Assembly: GCF_014837175.1 (NCBI RefSeq)
Contig: NZ_JACYFR010000002.1
Coordinates: 372,001-436,000, forward strand
Direction: 5' to 3'
Source: Cellulomonas sp. JH27-2
GTDB taxonomy: Bacteria > Actinomycetota > Actinomycetes > Actinomycetales > Cellulomonadaceae
DNA length: 64,000 nt
The translations under genes were made by a program, and so were the position numbers. The notes beneath the pieces were generated by a model. That model saw only the letters and a list, made by a program, of their open reading frames with translations, ran no database searches and had not been told where the DNA came from. Shown here one piece after another: positions 1-10,696 of this stretch; the stretch's first letter is position 1, and each line of letters opens with the position of its first letter.

Positions 1-1308
1 GGCGCGGGCCAGCTCGGGGTCGGGGTGGTCGGCGAAGTACTGCCACCGGGTGCGCGCACCCCACTCCTCACCCATGAAGAGCATCGGCGTGAAGGGGGAG
101 AGCAGCAGCAGCGCCGCCTCGACCGCCAGCGCACCGACCGGCAGGCGTTCGGAGGGTCGGTCGCCCAGGCCACGGTTGCCCACCTGGTCGTGGTTCTGCA
201 CGCTGACGACGAAGCGGTGGCCGTCGGTGCCCGCCGGGACGGGCGCCCCCCACGGCACGCCGCGGAACGTCGACAGGGTCCCGTCGTGGACGAATGCGCC
301 GGTCAGGGCCTTGCGGAGGGTCGGGGCGGAGCCGAAGTCGACGTAGTAGCCGTGCCGCTCGCCGGTCACGAGGGCGTGGATCGCGTGATGGACGTCGTCG
401 GCCCACTGCCCGGTCATGCCCCAGCCGCCGTCCGCCGTGGCGGCGATGCTGACGGGGTCGTTGAGGTCGGTCTCCGCGACGAGCGCGAGCGGCCGCCCCA
501 GCGAGGCCGACAGGGCTGCGACCTCGTCGGACAGCTGCGCGAGGACGTGCTGGTCGGAGTCGTCGCGCAGCTCGTGCACGGCGTCGAGGCGCAGGGCGTC
601 CACGTGGAAGTCGGTGAACCAGCGCAGCGCGGAGCCGACCACCCAGCGACGCACCTCGTGCGAGCCGTCGGCGTCGAGGTTGACGGCGTCGCCCCACGGT
701 GTCTGGTGCGTCGACGTGAAGTACGGCCCGAACGCCGACAGGTAGTTGCCGGACGGGCCCAGGTGGTTGTGCACGACGTCCAGGCAGACGCCCAGGCCGC
801 GGGCGTGCGCCTCGTCGACGAAGTGCTGCAGCGCGGCCGGGCCCCCGTAGACCTCGTGCACCCCGTACGGGTCGACCCCGTCGTAGCCCCAGCCGAACTC
901 CCCGTCGAAGGGGGCGAGCGGCAGGAGCTCGACGACGTCGACGCCTAGCGAGACGAGGTCGTTCAGGTGCTCGACGGCGGCCGCGAGCGTCCCGGCGGCC
1001 GTGAACGTCCCGACGTGCAGCTCGTACAGCACGCGACCGCGCACGTCGACTCCCGCCCAGTCCGAGCGCCAGGTGTATCGCATCGCGTCGAAGACGCGGC
1101 TGGGCGCGTGCACGCCGCGCGGCTGCCACGCGCTGCGCGGGTCGGGCCGAGGATCGCCGCCGTCCACGCTGAACGCATAGTCGGTCCCGTGCGGCAGGTC
1201 GACGTCGTGCGTCCACCACCCACCACCGTCGGCGACCAGCGCACGGCGCTCGTCGCTCAGCACCACCTCCACGCGCCCCGCGCCCGGCGCCCACACGCGG
1301 GGCAGCAT
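1..1308 (-). CDS. treZ: Malto-oligosyltrehalose trehalohydrolase, C-terminus off window
   Basis: Releases trehalose from the maltooligosyltrehalose made by TreY; GH13, cytosolic. The 436 codons visible begin MLPRVWAPGAGRVEV, a typical TreZ N-terminal beta-sandwich. GH13 signatures follow: DVVHNHLGPSGNY near residue 175, the nucleophile Asp in DALRLDAVHEL near 235, and the acid/base Glu in LVAETDLND near 270. NHDQVGNR then appears before the window edge. The family is usually about 570-600 residues, so roughly a quarter is missing. The ATG shares one base with the treY stop (TGATG), which fixes the start and makes it the third gene of glgX-treY-treZ. I infer the function with high confidence. 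Confidence 0.95.
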   Translation of the reverse strand, partial: MLPRVWAPGAGRVEVVLSDERRALVADGGGWWTHDVDLPHGTDYAFSVDGGDPRPDPRSAWQPRGVHAPSRVFDAMRYTWRSDWAGVDVRGRVLYELHVGTFTAAGTLAAAVEHLNDLVSLGVDVVELLPLAPFDGEFGWGYDGVDPYGVHEVYGGPAALQHFVDEAHARGLGVCLDVVHNHLGPSGNYLSAFGPYFTSTHQTPWGDAVNLDADGSHEVRRWVVGSALRWFTDFHVDALRLDAVHELRDDSDQHVLAQLSDEVAALSASLGRPLALVAETDLNDPVSIAATADGGWGMTGQWADDVHHAIHALVTGERHGYYVDFGSAPTLRKALTGAFVHDGTLSTFRGVPWGAPVPAGTDGHRFVVSVQNHDQVGNRGLGDRPSERLPVGALAVEAALLLLSPFTPMLFMGEEWGARTRWQYFADHPDPELARA

Positions 1309-3814
1309 CAGAACACCTCCCGCACCAGCAGGGCGACGGGCAGGCGGTCCAGCAGGTCGGCCACCGGGACGACTCCGCCGTCGACCACCCGGTCGGTGAG
1401 CACGTCGTGCCAGCTCCCCTCCGGGAGTGCGACGGTGTGCTCGCCCCAGCCGCCCAGGCGTTCGAGGGCGGCACCCAGACGGGTCGCGACGACGGCCACC
1501 CGCGGCTCGCCGTCGACCGTGCGGGCGAACGTCAGGGCGTTCCCCGCGGAGTGCGCGAGCGGCAGGAACCCGGCGCCCGGCCCCACGAACGCGTCAGCCA
1601 GGTCGCGGCGCACCCGCAGCGCCCGCGACGTGACCAGCAGCTTCTCGTCGTCCAGGTCTCGCGGGCCGGCACCGTCGTCCAGCCGCTCCAGCCGGGCGGC
1701 GAGCGCGGCCACCTCGACCGGACGCCGGTTGTCGGGGTCCACCAGCGCGACGGCCGTCGCCTCGGTGCCCTGGTAGACGTCGGCGACGCCCGGCAGGGTG
1801 AGCTGGACCAGCTTGGTCCCCAGCGTCGCCGCCCGAACCGCGGCGCGGGTCCGGGCCTCCCACGCGGTGAACAGCTCGACGACGGCCTCGTCGGCGACCG
1901 CGTTGCGGGCCAGGTCGAGGACGGCCGTCTCGTACTCCTCGTCGGGCGCCGTCCACGTGGTCCTGTCCTTCGCCTCGCGCATCGCCTTGACCAGGTACTG
2001 CTCGAGGCGCTCGACCGCGAGCGGCCCGTCGGCGGCCCACGTGCCCGCCAAGGTCTGCCACAGCAGGTACTCGGTGCGGCCGTCCACCAGGCCGCTGCGG
2101 TACCGGACGGATGCGGCACGCAGGTCGCGCACCAGCGCCGACCACTCGCGCGGCAGCTCGCTGAGCACGCCCATCCGGGTGCGGGTGTCCTCGCTGCGCT
2201 TGGTGTCGTGGGTCGACAGCGTCGTCATGCCGTACGGCGTGGTGTGCTGCGCGCGCGCGGCCCACGCCATGAGCTCGGTGGGCGTCAGCGCGAAGCGCTC
2301 GGGCGCCCCGCCCACCTCGCACAGCGCGGACAGGTGGGTCCAGCGGTAGAACGTGGTGTCCTCGACGCCCTTGGCCATGACCGCGCCGCACGTCTGCTGG
2401 AACCGGACGACGAGCTCGTCGCGCCGGTGCCCGCGGGTCCGCCCCGCGCTGCCGACCTCGCGCCCGAGCAGCAGGTCGACCAGCACGTCCATGGTCGCGC
2501 CACGCTCCGGGCTCAGGTGGGCGCGCGCCTCGTCGGCCGCCGACGTCAGGACCTCGATCCCCTGGGCGCGCGGCGTCTGACCCGGCACCACGTAGGCGCG
2601 GTAGCGGTCGAACGCGACCAGCAGCTCGATCAGGCAGTCCTCGAGCGCGCGGAACGTGTGGTCGCGCAGGCGCAGGTCGTCGCGGCAGATGTCCGCAGCG
2701 AGCGACGTCAGGCGGTGCACCTCGGCGTACAGCGGACCGTCGACGATCTCGCGCTTGGCCCGGTTGGCCATGTCCTCGAAGCCGTCCGAGGCGTCGCCGG
2801 TGACGCGGTGCATGAGCCCGGCCAGGTCGGCCGCACCGCCCGGGTCGACGAACGTCTGCTGCACCCGCCAGAGCGCCTCGTACCCCGTGCTGCCCGCCGT
2901 GTCCCAGTCGCCGGGCAGCTCCTCGTCGCCCTCCAGGATCTTCTCGACGACCACCCATGCGCCGTCGCTGTGCTGCCGCAGCCGGGCCAGGTAGCCGGCC
3001 GGGTCGGCCAGGCCGTCGGGGTGGTCGATGCGCAGGCCGTCGATCGTGCCGTCGCGCAGCAGGTCCAGGACCAGGGCGTGCGTCGCGTCGAAGACCTCCG
3101 GGTCCTCGACGCGGATCGCCACCAGGGTGCCGACGTCGAAGAAGCGGCGGTAGTTGAGCTCCTCGTCGGCCACGCGCCAGTAGGCCAGCCGGTAGTGCTG
3201 GCGCTCGACCAGCTCGGCCAGTCCCAGCGCCTCCGTGCCGGGACGGATGGGGAACACGTGGTCGAAGTACCGCAGCACGGGCGTCACGCCGAGGCCGGGG
3301 ATCTCGACCTCGTCGCGCGTGATCTGCCCCTCCGCCAGGACCGTCCCGATGCGGTCGCCCAGCACGGGCGCCAGCAGCGCCCCGTCACCGGCCGACCAGT
3401 CGACGTCGAACCAGTGCGCGTACGGCGACTCCGGCCCCTGCGCCATCACCGACCACAGCGGCGCGTTGTGCCACACGGGCGTGGGGACCGCCATGTGGTT
3501 GGGCACGATGTCGAGGACCAGCCCCAGGCCGTGGGCGTGAGCCGCGTCGGCGAGGCGGCGAAGGCCGTCGATGCCGCCGAGCACGGGGGAGACCTCGTCG
3601 TGGTCGACGACGTCGTACCCGTGCGTGGAGCCCGGTGCGGCCGTCAGGATCGGCGACAGGTACACGTGCGTGACCCCGAGCAGGGCGAGGTACGGCACAC
3701 GCGCCGCGACGTCGTCGAACGTGAGGTCGGCGCCCAGCTGGACGCGGTAGGTGCTGACGGGCACCGGCCGGCCCGCCGCCGGGATGCGGCGGGACGCGAC
3801 CGTCCACTGCTCGG

Positions 3815-3818
<4 letters not shown>
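1308..3818 (-). CDS. treY: Malto-oligosyltrehalose synthase
   Basis: Intramolecular transglucosylase (EC 5.4.99.15) that turns the reducing end of a maltodextrin into a trehalosyl end; GH13, cytosolic, 836 residues, close to the usual family length. Visible signatures: TYRVQLGADLTFDDVA at the N-terminus, DIVPNHMAVP near residue 100, the nucleophile Asp in GLRIDHPDGLADP near 260 and the acid/base Glu in VVEKILEGDE near 290. A long TreY-specific insertion follows, with VYQGTEATAVALVDPDNRR near the C-terminus. Its ATG overlaps the glgX stop by four bases (ATGA) and its stop overlaps treZ, so the three genes should be translated as a coupled unit. Confidence 0.96.
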
Positions 3819-6124
<2,306 letters not shown>

Positions 6125-6230
6125 GGGCCAAGGGTGCCAGCCCCATGTTTCCGGCGCCCGCCCAGTGCGCGCCCGCACCGGGTGATGACCGACACGGCGC
6201 CCGCGGTTGCGGAACCGGTCGCGACCTGGT

Positions 6231-6247
6231 GCGCTGCCAGACAGCGC
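6231..6247. promoter_or_regulatory. Inverted repeat in the glgX/flavoprotein divergent region
   Basis: GCGCTG (6231-6236), 5-nt spacer, CAGCGC (6242-6247) in the 155-bp gap between divergent starts at 6124 and 6280. It could be an operator for either gene. Six-base arms in DNA this GC-rich are weak evidence. Confidence 0.25.
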
Positions 6248-6279
6248 GCCCGTGCGGGGCGCCGGCGAAGGGCGGGGCC

Positions 6280-7506
6280 GTGGCGGGACGCGTGGTGGTG
6301 GTCGGCGGGGGACTGGCGGGGGCGAAGACGGTCGAGGCGCTGCGCGACGGCGGGCACGACGGCGGCATCGTGCTCCTCGAGGCAGGCGACGAGCTGCCCT
6401 ACGAGCGGCCACCGCTGTCCAAGGGCTACCTGCAGGGGTCCGACGAGCGCGACTCCGTCTTCGTGCACGACGCCGACTGGTACGCCGACCATGACGTCGA
6501 GCTCCACCTCGACGTGCAGGCCACCGCGCTCGACCTCGCCGGACGCGACGTCATCGACACGTCCGGGACCCGGCACGGCTTCACCCACGTCGTCCTCGCC
6601 ACCGGCAGCGCACCCCGCCCGCTCGACGTCCCCGGCGCCGACCTCCTCGGCGTCGCGCGCCTGCGGACCCTGGCGGACGCCGACCGGCTGCGCGCGTCGC
6701 TGCAGAGCGCGTCCCGTGTCGTCGTCGTGGGAGGCGGGTGGATCGGCCTCGAGGTCGCGGCCGCCGCACGGGCGGCGGACTGCGAGGTGACCGTCGTGGT
6801 CAGGGACGAGTTCCCGCTGCGCTCGGTCCTCGGCGACCGGATGGCCGCGCTGTTCGCCGACCTGCACCGCGCCCACGGGGTGGACCTGCGCACCTCGGCC
6901 GAGGTGTCGCGGATCCTTGCCGCCGGCGACGGTGCGCACGTCGGGGGCGTGGCGCTCGCGGACGGCACCGTGGTGGACGCCGACCTCGTCGTGGTCGGGG
7001 TCGGTGCCGCGCCTCGTGTGGACCTGGCGCGCGACGCGGGTCTGCTGGTCGACGACGGCGTCGTGGTCGACGCGCACCTGCGTTCGTCGGACCAGCACGT
7101 GCTGGCCGTCGGGGACATCGCCCGGGCCGAGCACCCGTTTCTCGGTACCCACGTACGGGTCGAGCACTGGGCCACCGCGCTCAACCAGCCTGCGACGGCC
7201 GCGGCCACGATCCTGGGCCGCGACGAGCCCTACGACAAGCTGCCGTACTTCTTCTCCGACCAGTACGACCTCGGCATGGAGTACGTCGGCTGGACCGGGC
7301 ACGGGTTCGACGACGTCGTGGTCCGCGGCGACGAGTCCGGACGCGAGCTGATCGCGTTCTGGACCCACGGCGGCCGGGTCGTCGCCGGCATGAACGTGAA
7401 CGTGTGGGATGTGGTCGAGGACGTGGAGCGGCTCATCCGGTCGCGCGCTGTCGTGGAGCCGGCCCGGCTCGCCGACCCGGACATCCCCCTGGCCGACCTG
7501 GTCTGA
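6280..7506 (+). CDS. FAD-dependent NAD(P)H:ferredoxin reductase-type oxidoreductase
   Basis: Flavoprotein of the putidaredoxin/rhodocoxin reductase family, moving electrons from NAD(P)H through FAD to a small redox partner. In 408 residues it has the FAD dinucleotide fold VVVVGGGLAGAKTVEALR at residues 5-22 and PYERPPLSKGYL just after. The NAD(P)H-binding repeat VVVVGGGWIGLEVAAAARA lies near 150, the second FAD motif VLAVGDIARAEHP near 280, and a C-terminal reductase domain (VEHWATALNQ onward) closes the protein. The GTG at 6280 was chosen because the fold starts immediately after it and GGCGGGG lies upstream. No ferredoxin or P450 gene is adjacent, so the electron acceptor is unknown. Confidence 0.85.
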   Translation: MAGRVVVVGGGLAGAKTVEALRDGGHDGGIVLLEAGDELPYERPPLSKGYLQGSDERDSVFVHDADWYADHDVELHLDVQATALDLAGRDVIDTSGTRHGFTHVVLATGSAPRPLDVPGADLLGVARLRTLADADRLRASLQSASRVVVVGGGWIGLEVAAAARAADCEVTVVVRDEFPLRSVLGDRMAALFADLHRAHGVDLRTSAEVSRILAAGDGAHVGGVALADGTVVDADLVVVGVGAAPRVDLARDAGLLVDDGVVVDAHLRSSDQHVLAVGDIARAEHPFLGTHVRVEHWATALNQPATAAATILGRDEPYDKLPYFFSDQYDLGMEYVGWTGHGFDDVVVRGDESGRELIAFWTHGGRVVAGMNVNVWDVVEDVERLIRSRAVVEPARLADPDIPLADLV

Positions 7507-7509
7507 CGG

Positions 7510-8604
7510 TCAGACCGCGTGGGTCCGGGCGACGGCCCGGCGCACCACCTCGTCGTCGTCGGCTCCCTGCGCGCGCCACGCCTGCTGCTGGATCGCACCG
7601 TTCCCGCGGCGCAGCACCGTTGCCGCGTGCCGCTGCACCCACTCGAGGTCGCCCGCCTCGGCGAGGGCCTTGCCGACGTGGCTCAGCAGCTCACCGACCA
7701 CGACGGCGGCCGGGCGGGGGAGACCGTCGACGGGGCTCACCAGGTCACCCGTGAGGCCGGAGCGCGCGGCCCGCCACGTCGCTGTGCGCAGGAGCTCCGC
7801 GCGCGGCTGCGGCACGATCGGTCCGGTCGCGAGCGCGGTCTCGGCGAGCGCGCGGACCAGGGCGGCCTGGAGCACGGCGTCCTCGGCGTCGAGGCACACG
7901 TCGGCGACCCGGACCTCCACGGTGGGGTACCGCGAGGAGAGGCGCGCGTCGAAGTACACCATGCCGTCGTCGACGATCGTGCCGGACTCCAGCAGGGCCT
8001 CGATGGCCCGATGGTAGCCGGCCGCGTCGCCGAACGGGGCGGTCGGGCCGGCCGTCGGCCAGCGTCCCCACACCTGTGAGCGGTAGCTGGCGTAGTCGCT
8101 GTGCGAGCCCTGCCAGGCCGGGCTGTTCGCGCTGAGCGCCAGCAGCACGGGCGTCCAGCGGCGCATGCCGTCGAGGACCTGCACGCCCTGCTCGTCGTCG
8201 TCGACCTCCACGTGCACGTGGCAGCCGCAGGTGAGCTGCTCGGCCGCCGTCATGCCGAACCGCGACCGGATCTCCTGGGCGCGACGGTCCGGGATCACGG
8301 TGGACTCCACCGCCTGCGGTGCGGTCCCGAGCGCGACCGCACGCGCGCCCGCCTGCTGGGCGAAGGAGTCCACCCGTGCACGCCCGCCGCGGACCTCGTC
8401 GAGCAGCTCGCCGAGCAGCGTGCGCGGCGGCGTGGACGTCTCGATCTGCTCGCGCTTGAACTCCTTCTCGACGTCGCCGCCGGGTTCCACCGACGGCTCG
8501 TCGCGCACCTGCGCGGCGTGCCACAGGACGGTCGGGGCGACCGCCGTCGGGTGCCCCTCGGGGGTGACCAGCAAGAACTCTTCCTCGATGCCCATGCTCC
8601 GCAT
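7510..8604 (-). CDS. YbdK-family carboxylate-amine ligase (GCS2 type)
   Basis: ATP-grasp-like ligase of the glutamate-cysteine ligase 2 family, which joins a carboxylate (often glutamate) to an amine. The 364-residue protein starts MRSMGIEEEFLLVTPEG, the family N-terminus, and contains CGCHVHVEVDDDEQ near residue 150 (metal/ATP site) and RYPTVEVRVADVCLD near 230. Substrate cannot be read from sequence. The family is sometimes annotated as glutamate-cysteine ligase, but actinobacteria of this kind usually make mycothiol instead of glutathione. It converges on the flavoprotein gene with a 3-bp gap. An internal ATG at 8595 is an alternative start. Confidence 0.9.
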   Translation of the reverse strand: MRSMGIEEEFLLVTPEGHPTAVAPTVLWHAAQVRDEPSVEPGGDVEKEFKREQIETSTPPRTLLGELLDEVRGGRARVDSFAQQAGARAVALGTAPQAVESTVIPDRRAQEIRSRFGMTAAEQLTCGCHVHVEVDDDEQGVQVLDGMRRWTPVLLALSANSPAWQGSHSDYASYRSQVWGRWPTAGPTAPFGDAAGYHRAIEALLESGTIVDDGMVYFDARLSSRYPTVEVRVADVCLDAEDAVLQAALVRALAETALATGPIVPQPRAELLRTATWRAARSGLTGDLVSPVDGLPRPAAVVVGELLSHVGKALAEAGDLEWVQRHAATVLRRGNGAIQQQAWRAQGADDDEVVRRAVARTHAV

Positions 8605-8686
8605 CGGGCAAGTGTGGAGGCGAGGCGGGCTGCGCGCGACCGGACGGGTGCGTGCGCGGCGCGGGGCGGTGCGCCATGATCAGGCC

Positions 8687-9286
8687 ATGGCGCAGACCGA
8701 ACCGCAAGCAGGTGGCCCCGTGGACCCGCCCGAGGTGACGGTGACGATCGAACGACGGCGCAGCGGCTGGGACGTCGCTCTCGGGATCCTCATGGTGGTC
8801 GCGGGGCTGCTCATCCTGGGCGACGTCGTGGTGGCCACCGTCGTGTCGGTCTTCCTCATCGGCTGGACCGCGATCGGCGCCGGCCTCGTCCTGGGGGTGT
8901 GGGCGTTCACGCGCTTCCGCGCCGGCGGGTTCTGGTGGGCGCTGCTCGGCGGCATCACCCTCGCCGGGCTGGGCGTGCTCGTGCTGCAGCATCCCGTGCG
9001 CGGCGCGTTGTGGATCACCGTCTTCATCGGCGCCGCGTTCGTCGCGGGTGGCGTCACCCGCGTCGTCGCGGCCGCCTCGCTCCCGCGGGGCAAGGGCCTG
9101 TTCGTGCTGACGGGGATCCTGTCGATCCTGCTCGGCGGCTGGATCCTGGTGTTCCCGACCGAGGCGACGCTCACCGTGCTCGGTGTGCTCCTGGGCGTCC
9201 AGGTGCTGGTCGAGGGCATCACGCTGCTCGTGGCGGGGCGGCCCCGCATCACGTCGGGTCCGCGTCCTCCTGCGGCGATGGCGTGA
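8687..9286 (+). CDS. DUF308 (HdeD-like) membrane protein
   Basis: Integral membrane protein of 199 residues with about six hydrophobic segments from residue 30 onward, arranged as repeated two-helix units typical of DUF308/HdeD. The first 25 residues are polar and cytoplasmic, and the C-terminus is Pro-rich. HdeD is linked to acid resistance in E. coli, but no function is established for actinobacterial members. There is no Shine-Dalgarno; CATGAT at 8675-8680 ends six bases before the ATG, which suggests a leaderless transcript. The last 38 bp overlap, tail to tail, with the channel gene on the other strand. Confidence 0.8.
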   Translation: MAQTEPQAGGPVDPPEVTVTIERRRSGWDVALGILMVVAGLLILGDVVVATVVSVFLIGWTAIGAGLVLGVWAFTRFRAGGFWWALLGGITLAGLGVLVLQHPVRGALWITVFIGAAFVAGGVTRVVAAASLPRGKGLFVLTGILSILLGGWILVFPTEATLTVLGVLLGVQVLVEGITLLVAGRPRITSGPRPPAAMA

Positions 9287-9953
9287 CGGCGGGTCGACGC
9301 CGGAACGAGCTCACCAGCCGTGCGATGAGCGTGGCCAGGAAGATCTGCCCGACGAGCGCCTCGAGCGCCGCCAGCCCACGCCCGGCGCTGCTGGCGGCGG
9401 TGAAGTCCCCGTAGCCGAGCGTCGTGATCGTCGTGAACGAGAAGTACTGGAGCGTCTCCGGGTCGGGCGGTTCTCCGTTCGCGAAGAAGTCCCCACCCTG
9501 CAGCCACCCGACGACGCCGAAGACGGCGGCGAACATGAGCCCCACCAGGAGGTAGGCGGAGATCGCCCCGGCGATGACCCGCAGCGTCACGTCCTGCGCC
9601 GTCAGGATGCGGTCCATGATGCACACGAGCGTGGTGGCGAGCACCACCACGAGCACGCAGTCGGTGATGCCGTCGGCGTCCTCGGCCGGCAACGTCAGGA
9701 ACGCCACGCACACGAGCACACCGCCGGCGATCACGATGCCGCGGACCACCGCCCGCAGCGGCGGCCGCGGCTGGGAGGCCTTGACGGCGAAGACCAGCGC
9801 GGTCAGGTTCAGCGCGGTGACGGCGATCCGCACCCACGGGTCGTCGTCGAGCACGGAGAGCACGTAGGCGCCGACCAGCAGCACCAGCACCGCGCCGAAG
9901 TGGTCGGGCTCCGCCCGCAGCCGTCCGACCGGCAGTCGTCGTACCCCTGGCAT
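9249..9953 (-). CDS. Potassium channel-like membrane protein (Ion_trans_2)
   Basis: 234 residues. Several hydrophobic helices fill the first 150 residues, then a two-helix pore unit surrounds the K+-type selectivity filter TTITTLGYGDFTAAS near residue 185. The C-terminal helix (GQIFLATLIARLVSSF) is followed by a short polar tail, with no RCK or nucleotide-binding domain. The filter reads GYGD, as in K+ channels. The start has a clear GGGAGG five bases upstream. It lies next to, and in the same direction as, the kdp operon, but kdpE ends at 10007 and a separate promoter is likely. Its stop lies inside the DUF308 gene. Confidence 0.82.
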   Translation of the reverse strand: MPGVRRLPVGRLRAEPDHFGAVLVLLVGAYVLSVLDDDPWVRIAVTALNLTALVFAVKASQPRPPLRAVVRGIVIAGGVLVCVAFLTLPAEDADGITDCVLVVVLATTLVCIMDRILTAQDVTLRVIAGAISAYLLVGLMFAAVFGVVGWLQGGDFFANGEPPDPETLQYFSFTTITTLGYGDFTAASSAGRGLAALEALVGQIFLATLIARLVSSFRRRPAVTPSPQEDADPT

Positions 9954-10006
9954 GTGTACCTCCCGGCGCGATGTCTCCGGCCGGAACGTATCAGGCACGG
10001 GGGGCG

Positions 10007-10696
10007 TCAGACCTCGAACACGTAGCCCATGCCGGGCTGCGTGATGATGTGGCGCGGCGCTGCGGGGTCGTCCTCCAGCTTGCGCCGCAGCTGCGCGGAG
10101 TAGACCCGCAGGTAGTTGGTCTCGTCGCTGTACGCCGGGCCCCAGACCTCCTGCAGGAGCTGACGCCGGGGGACGAGCCGTCCCCGGTTGCGCACGAGGA
10201 CCTCGAGCATCGCCCACTCGGTCGGGGTGAGGCGGACCTCCGTACCGTCGCGCAGGACGCGGCGCCGAGCCAGGTCGATGCTCAGGGTGCCCGCCTCGAC
10301 GAGCGCCGACTCGCCGTCGGCCGGGGCTGCGGAACGACGGACGGCGGCGCGCAGGCGGGCGAGCAGCTCGTTCATCGCGAACGGCTTGGTGACGTAGTCG
10401 TCGGCGCCGGCATCCAGCGCCTCGACCTTGTCCTCGCCGTGCTGCCGTGCGGACAGCACGACGACGGGCACGCGGCTCCAGGCGCGCAGCGCGGTCAGGA
10501 CGTCGATCCCGCTGATGTCGGGCAGGCCGAGGTCCAGGAGCACGACGTCCGGAAGGTGCTCGGCCGCGGCGGCCAGCGCTCCCGCCCCGTCGGCCGCCGT
10601 GGTCACGTCCCAGCCCGAGGCGCGCAGCGTGATCGCGAGCGCGCGAGCGAGGCCCGGTTCGTCGTCGACCACCAGGACCCGGTTGCCCCCGCTCAC
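10007..10696 (-). CDS. kdpE: KdpE response regulator
   Basis: OmpR/PhoB-type response regulator, 229 residues, that activates kdp transcription when phosphorylated by KdpD. Receiver domain: acidic pocket VVDDEPG near residue 10, phospho-acceptor Asp in VVLLDLGLPDISG near 53, and Lys in YVTKPF near 103. The winged-helix DNA-binding domain fills the last 95 residues (LTPTEWAMLEVLVRNRG; DETNYLRVYSAQLRRKLE). It starts with GTG overlapping the kdpD stop (GTGA), so translation is coupled. A direct repeat at 17934-17951 is the likely target. Confidence 0.95.
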   Translation of the reverse strand: MSGGNRVLVVDDEPGLARALAITLRASGWDVTTAADGAGALAAAAEHLPDVVLLDLGLPDISGIDVLTALRAWSRVPVVVLSARQHGEDKVEALDAGADDYVTKPFAMNELLARLRAAVRRSAAPADGESALVEAGTLSIDLARRRVLRDGTEVRLTPTEWAMLEVLVRNRGRLVPRRQLLQEVWGPAYSDETNYLRVYSAQLRRKLEDDPAAPRHIITQPGMGYVFEV

